Assembly: GCA_031310005.1 (NCBI GenBank)
Contig: CM062386.1
Span: 1,178,001-1,242,000 of the forward strand
Direction of reading: 5' to 3'
Source: Dactylellina haptotyla
Taxonomy: Eukaryota; Ascomycota; Orbiliomycetes; Orbiliales; Orbiliaceae
DNA length: 64,000 nt
Position numbers and translations under genes: made by a program. The notes beneath the pieces are model-generated. The model saw nothing but the letters and a program-made list of their open reading frames with translations. It was not told the DNA's origin and did not search any database. Within the stretch, counting starts at the first letter, position 1; each line of letters opens with the position of its first letter. Positions 59,101 through 64,000 of this stretch are shown in pieces.

Positions 59101-62100
59101 CTCGTCAAGTCTCGCCGTTTAGGCCGGCTTGTTGGAATATCCCTTTTCCGTAAAGCCCTGTTGTCTCGCCGGGCTAGAATGGCCCTTCTCCGAATTCCTT
59201 GTGTGATACGAAGGTCACCCGAGCGTGTCTAAGATGGAACCATCACGTGGATGTCATCTGGCAACCCAAAGACGGAAGTAGCCAGCTTAGAAGGATAACT
59301 TTTCAGCTCCAGCGGTTCGCTTGAAGCTGCTCAATGGATCGTAGATGGGCGATAGTGCGGCTTGAAAGGGGTCGAGCTCTGCTATTTTCATATCCCAATC
59401 GCAAAACGCTTATTCGGAAACCTATATCGCGAGGACGGCTCCGGTAGGAGTAAAAAAATTCCATATATGTTGTCGCTCTCGCAGCCTGCGCTGGAATGAT
59501 CCGGACTGGAGAGACAACCATGGTCTGAGGGCCCGGCCCATGTCGGGGGGCAGGTGGCATTTGCCCTCTCTGCCAGCGAATTGACCCCTCTTTCGATGCT
59601 CTGATGGCTCCACCGTGATATTCAGCCAACCAACGAGTGGATCTGAGCCCTTCCTTCGCTTGAACCCGCAAATTCCTTACATTTTGCATGCTGCGTGACC
59701 AGCCCTTTGAAGCAAGCTTAAGCTGCCATCTGTTGTTTGAAAGACATGGGCCTTGCCTCCCCGCTGCTGCTGCTGCTGCTCAAGCTAAACCGCGAAAATC
59801 AATTGTAATAGTCGTAGTAGCATGCTTCTGATTAAAAATAGCAGAGTACATGGCAGAAGAAGAAATTTCCTTGCTCGCATTTTTCTTTAAATTCCAACTG
59901 AAATTTAATCCATGTGCTTTTGCTTTCGCATGTACGAACATCGAAAGGCCAGCTAGGGACATATCCGAAGCCTCTTGTTTGGTGCTTTATTTTATATTTA
60001 TATTTTTCCTTTATAGTATTTCTTTTATTTTCATTGTCCGATCTCTCCAAAGTTGCCTCATTGACGACCAACGTCGTCATTGGTGTTTGAGCAAAACTTG
60101 GTCTCTCCGCTTCCGCTGTCAGGTACCAGAGTCGTCTTCTGACATATCGTATCGTGCTCCATCCGGCCCCTCTTTTGCCGTTCTTCTCGAAGCTGCTTCC
60201 ATCAACAGCGTACGCTACTCGAATATATTCTCTCTCGTTCAATATTCAAGGTAAGATATCATTGATACCCGTTTTTATTGTTGTGAATATCGTCATGGAT
60301 GGGCCCCTGCAAACACCGATTGTCGTGGTCGATGCCCTGTTAGCGTGGCCTGGGAAAACTGCTGGTGATATTTTGCTATTTCACCTGCATTTTTGGTATT
60401 TCGACTGCAGAGGGAGAGCATCTTGCATTTCCCCGAATATCGCCAGCAATGAGATGACCGGAAGACACGATCAGAGTGCCTTATCATGTCTGTCTCTTCA
60501 TCTTACCCTTCGTCCTTTGGTATACCCACCCTCATTTTACCCCGTTTTAGCCATCGGATCGCCGTTGTCCCCGCCCAGCATGCTAGCTAGCTAGCTAGCA
60601 GGAGCAACCAGCTGCTCTCTTGTCTGTTGGCGAACGGAAAGCCTGTTCGCAGCGAGCTTTTCAAATCACCCATTGCAATGCTTCTATACAGTGGTTGGTG
60701 GCCTCGAGCTGTGGAACCATGCCCAGATTGAAGCCGCCTCGCCAAAATACTCTTATTTCAACTTTGCATTCGGAAATCCGAGATCAATTGCTCCCATACG
60801 ATGTTCTAAAGCAAGCGAAAGGTTTTCTTTTGCTGCCAATTTCCCAATATTGGGACTGTGTAGCCTACTTTAACTTGGATCTATTGGATTATTCCCTTCC
60901 CGTGGTTCGCCAGGGTGCTAGTTCATATTCAATCTTTTCGAGCTCACCTGCCCACCCAACCCCAAGTCCCCAGTCCAGTTAAGCCCTCACCAAACGTTAA
61001 ACCACACGCATCGTCGTTTATAATACCATTCCAGACGTACAGCTCTGGTACTTCCGGTGCTCGAACCCCACTACCCTTCTGAAGAAAAGAAAGAGAAAAA
61101 AAGAAGAAAAAACAAAAACTGCCGGCCGCTCGCCATCCTCACGGGCCTTGTCCACCCAAAAAAATCCAAATTTTCTTCCTAATCCTTTCCCTCCAGGCAA
61201 AATAAGAAGAGAGGGAAAAAGGACGAGTCGGCCCCATCCATACTTATTTCAAGATTATCACGATCCCCCAGGTTCATTTAAACTCATTGCCGCCCTACTT
61301 TTCTCAACGCCTTTTTAAACCCCTCTTGATTTCCCTCATTTTTCTAATTATTTGTTTTTCGAGTCCCACGTTTTCCCACCTCTCTTCCTCTCATTCGGTC
61401 TTACTCCGTTCTCGCCCTGACTCTTTGGTGGAAGCTTCCTTTCGATATTTGCCATTCTCCCCGCTTTTATAGACGTATTCGCACACCAATACATACATAT
61501 ACCATACATACATACACAGCTGCTAGAATTGTCAGTATACATACGCATACCCTTTTCTCTATGCTTCAATCCCCGCAACCGCCTATCGTTATCTGCTGTC
61601 GTTCGAACCGAATCTTGGCCATTGGTCATTCTCTTTTACTCCCCTGCCTCGCCAGACACCCTGTCTCTACAACGAATCTCGCACGGTGATCGATCGTGGT
61701 TGATTTTCACACGTATCTGGTCCGGAAGGAATTTGAATCTTTCTACCCCTCTTTCTTCCCTTGAAGTCGGTGTTAATTTTAGGTTCCTGGGCCACCCGCT
61801 GTTACTTCCTTTGCCTATCGGAGGGCTACTGCGTACACCTGTAGCTTCGCATTTTGTTCCTTAGACTTTGTGGATCGTTAGTCCCAGCGCTGGATGATCA
61901 GCAGACCCTGGCGGGAGCTCTATATTGTTCTTCGCTGTTCTGGAGACCTTGAATTGGCCATTCAGCACAAGTCCTTTTCTTTTCCTGTTTCCCGTCATTC
62001 GTTAAGAAGACTTGCCTTCCTTTTAGTTTCCCATCCACGAGAGTTTTTTGGAGCAATAGCAAAAAGTGAGCTAGCAAAGCTAACCCCAGCACCTGTTTTT

Positions 62101-62827
62101 TGCCGTTCAACAGGACCCACCTTCTCCATTTCTTCTTCCAGGTCACCGAGCAAGAAAACTTTAGAGAACAGAAAAAAGGAAAGCAAGAGAGGGAGTGAAA
62201 AAAACCCCCGAATCAAAAAATCGAATTAGAAGAGACCTTTCGCTACCGAAGCTGCGAAAACCACTTCCCTACTCCACTTTTCCTCTCGAGCCTCAAACTT
62301 CCAGATTTAATCTCTGCTACCCACCGGCATATCCGCTTCCTCCCTCCATCCCGTCTGTCACATATCGCCGCTCGAAGGAGGACAGTGCAGATTCGTTCGA
62401 TTTTGTCGGAACTTTTAGCTTTTGCATGAGCATATAGCTTGTTGGGAGCTTTCAAGAACCTAACCTTCGCAGCCTTCGCGGGCTCTGTTGTTTAATATTT
62501 TTCTTTCTTTCTTTTCCGCTTCGGCCCCTCCTCCGACGTCATCGGATGATAGTAGTGTGTCTTATCCATCGTCGACCGAACAAAGCACATAAGCGTCAAT
62601 TTGTTCCCCTGAGGACCCTGCACCCCTTCCCACCGGCTTGGACCCGCCGAATTTAAGCCAAAAAAAAATTAGAGAAAAAAAAGACAGAAGAAACGAAAAA
62701 AACAAAAAGAAACAGACAAGACCGACCATCGTAGCCTAACCCCTCGGCTCGTCGTCCGTCGCTTTTTTGTGTGATTGATCTTGATAATAATAATAATAAG
62801 ACGAGTCCAACGGCCAGCCAGCGAATG
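56142..62827. other. 6.7-kb interval without a convincing gene
   Basis: Frames are short, overlap on both strands and are rich in F, S and L from T/C-rich sequence. Much of 58000-62800 is pyrimidine-rich on the plus strand. Simple repeats include (CTG)5 at 59764-59778, an A-run near 58838-58850, (GCTA)n at 60583-60600 and (ATA)5 at 62784-62798. The interval may hold the distal promoter, upstream leader exons or introns of the GSK-3 gene, or non-coding transcripts; none is shown. Confidence 0.45.
60583..60600. repeat. (GCTA)n self-complementary repeat
   Basis: Four and a half copies of GCTA form an 18-nt palindrome. Likely a simple repeat. Confidence 0.7.
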
Positions 62828-63698
62828 AGACAGCCCTGACATCCGTCCAGGCCCATCGATTAGCGCCGAGTTTCGAGCAGATCCATATTTTCCAGGTTGA
62901 GGTTTTGATATTTCATCAAAGCTCGCCCGCCCGCCCGCTGCGTCTCTCGCTCTCATTCCACACGGACCCTCCTCCTCCTCGCCTCACCTCAGACACAACC
63001 ACACATCGATCGCCCGTCCCAACTCACTCGCCGCTGCTCCCAACTCATCAACCCTCGCTCCCCTCAACTCAACCCAACTCAACTCACCTCACCTCACCTC
63101 CACTCCGCTCAACCCAACCCAACCCAACTCACGACACCACCTCCGACACAGCTCTCCGTCACCGTCTCAATCACCGTTCCCCCCCATCGTCCCATCCGCC
63201 CGTCGACGCTTCTGCCCATCGCCTCCAGCTCTGTGAAGACAGGAGACGATCGAGAAAGAAGGCCCTTCGCATCTCACAGGCTCCGTGCACATCATCTGAA
63301 TCCGAAAGGCGTTTTTTGTGCTCAGAGCTGCAGTCCAAATCCTGAGCGGGAATTTCGCTGCTGCTGCGTATCACCTTCTCGGCAACCGTCCACCAACCAA
63401 CCACACCACCTCCACCACCACCACCACTTTTACCCCTCCTACTATTTTTGCTCTGCAAGCCCGTCGCCAACACAAGCTGTCTTTTTTCCTGCCCAACCAA
63501 CTTTCTCACTCAGCTCAACTTTTTCATCTGTAGCTTTCCATCCTTCTCCAAATCCCCCACTCATTCCAAAAAACACGTCATCTCGGCTTCCCTCGACCTC
63601 TTACTTGAACCGTTTTTGAACCTTCGTTTTTCTTCGATCTAGTCGCCAAGGTGGCTCATTTATAGCTTCTTCTGATCTAAAATTTCCGGCAATACAAG
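62828..63698 (+). promoter_or_regulatory. Long ATG-free leader upstream of GSK-3
   Basis: The 871 bases before the GSK-3 start contain no ATG in any frame on the plus strand. The tract is C/T-rich, with tandem CTCAAC/CTCACC units at about 63060-63135 and CCACCA units near 63405-63426. Lack of upstream start codons, the pyrimidine bias and position fit a long 5' untranslated leader. The transcription start is not visible. Confidence 0.6.
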
Positions 63699-64000
63699 AT
63701 GTCTCAGAATAGATTCCCGGGGTTGCGAATGGGAGGTAAGTAGCAAAATTAAAGCAAGAAAAACCAAAAAAAAGAAAATTATATATACCTTAAAATCTGG
63801 CTTTCATCCCATCTAACGAATTCGCTATTCAGAGGTGGTAAAGGAAAAGGTTCAGGATGGCCTTACCGGCGAGATACGGGAGATGCAATACACACAATGC
63901 AAGATTGTCGGCAACGGATCCTTCGGCGTCGTTTTCCAGACCAAGCTGTCGCCAAACGGAGAGGATGCTGCCATCAAGCGGGTCCTGCAGGATAAGCGAT
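63699..64000 (+). CDS. GSK3: Glycogen synthase kinase-3 homologue, 5' part only
   Basis: Exon 1 is 63699-63735 and exon 2 starts at 63833 and runs past the window edge, giving about 68 residues here. GSK-3 is a proline-directed Ser/Thr kinase that acts on primed substrates in growth, stress and development. The product begins [19 protein letters not shown], then [26 protein letters not shown]. The glycine-rich ATP loop is GNGSFG and the ATP-anchoring lysine is in [10 protein letters not shown]. This spacing and sequence are specific to the GSK-3 group. The catalytic loop and activation-loop Tyr lie outside the window. It is preceded by the ATG-free leader. Confidence 0.93.

Noticed and set aside
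63040-63140. Tandem CTCAAC/CTCACC units as a possible minisatellite or telomere-like repeat
   Set aside because: Units are irregular and fit a low-complexity pyrimidine-rich leader; they do not match a telomere repeat.

Overview
The window is nuclear DNA from a filamentous ascomycete (Pezizomycotina). Genes are packed at about one per 3 kb. Introns are short (roughly 45-110 nt) with GTAAGT/GTATGT-like donors, CTAAC/CTAAT-like branch sites and YAG acceptors. The protein set is typical of fungi: GPI13, a SepA/Bni1 formin, the ERMES subunit Mmm1, Cwh41, CENP-A and Tom40. I cannot place it below subphylum from sequence alone. I built 21 complete gene models and one gene truncated by the window edge. 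Exons were joined by hand, requiring the reading frame to hold across every junction.

Layout. 0.2-2.6 kb: two small unrecognised genes. 3.4-9.1 kb: convergent GPI13 (GPI-anchor ethanolamine-phosphate transferase) and a CorA/Alr1-Mnr2-type Mg2+ transporter. 9.1-12 kb: no gene. 12.0-20.7 kb: divergent TACO1/YebC-like mitochondrial translation factor and LAA1/HEATR5. 21.4-27.2 kb: formin. 27.2-31.3 kb: gene-poor, partly AT-rich. 31.3-33.5 kb: membrane-anchored aspartic-protease-like protein without the usual catalytic motifs. 34.4-41 kb: small membrane protein, HUS1, MMM1, APS kinase, VPS68. 41.3-48.3 kb: SNRNP27, glucosidase I, MMTAG2-like gene, CENP-A. 48.9-56.1 kb: NCBP1 (CBP80), URM1, a short-chain dehydrogenase, TOM40. 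56.1-62.8 kb: no convincing gene. 62.8-64 kb: a long ATG-free leader running into the first exons of a GSK-3 kinase, cut off by the window end.

The genes are mostly housekeeping: secretory pathway and glycoprotein quality control (GPI13, LAA1, glucosidase I, VPS68), mitochondrial biogenesis (TACO1, MMM1, TOM40), chromosome biology (HUS1, CENP-A), RNA processing (SNRNP27, MMTAG2-like, NCBP1), polarity (formin), ion and sulfur metabolism (CorA, APS kinase, URM1) and signalling (GSK-3). Most lie as alternating divergent and convergent pairs, so many promoters are probably shared, but I see no biosynthetic cluster, intact mobile element, tRNA, rRNA or CRISPR array. The points most worth a second look are a perfect 16-bp hairpin 8 nt before a start codon, the 871-nt ATG-free GSK-3 leader, the transmembrane pseudo-aspartic-protease, a GC-AG intron in glucosidase I, recurrent GTC-type donors, and a probable missed first exon of MMM1.
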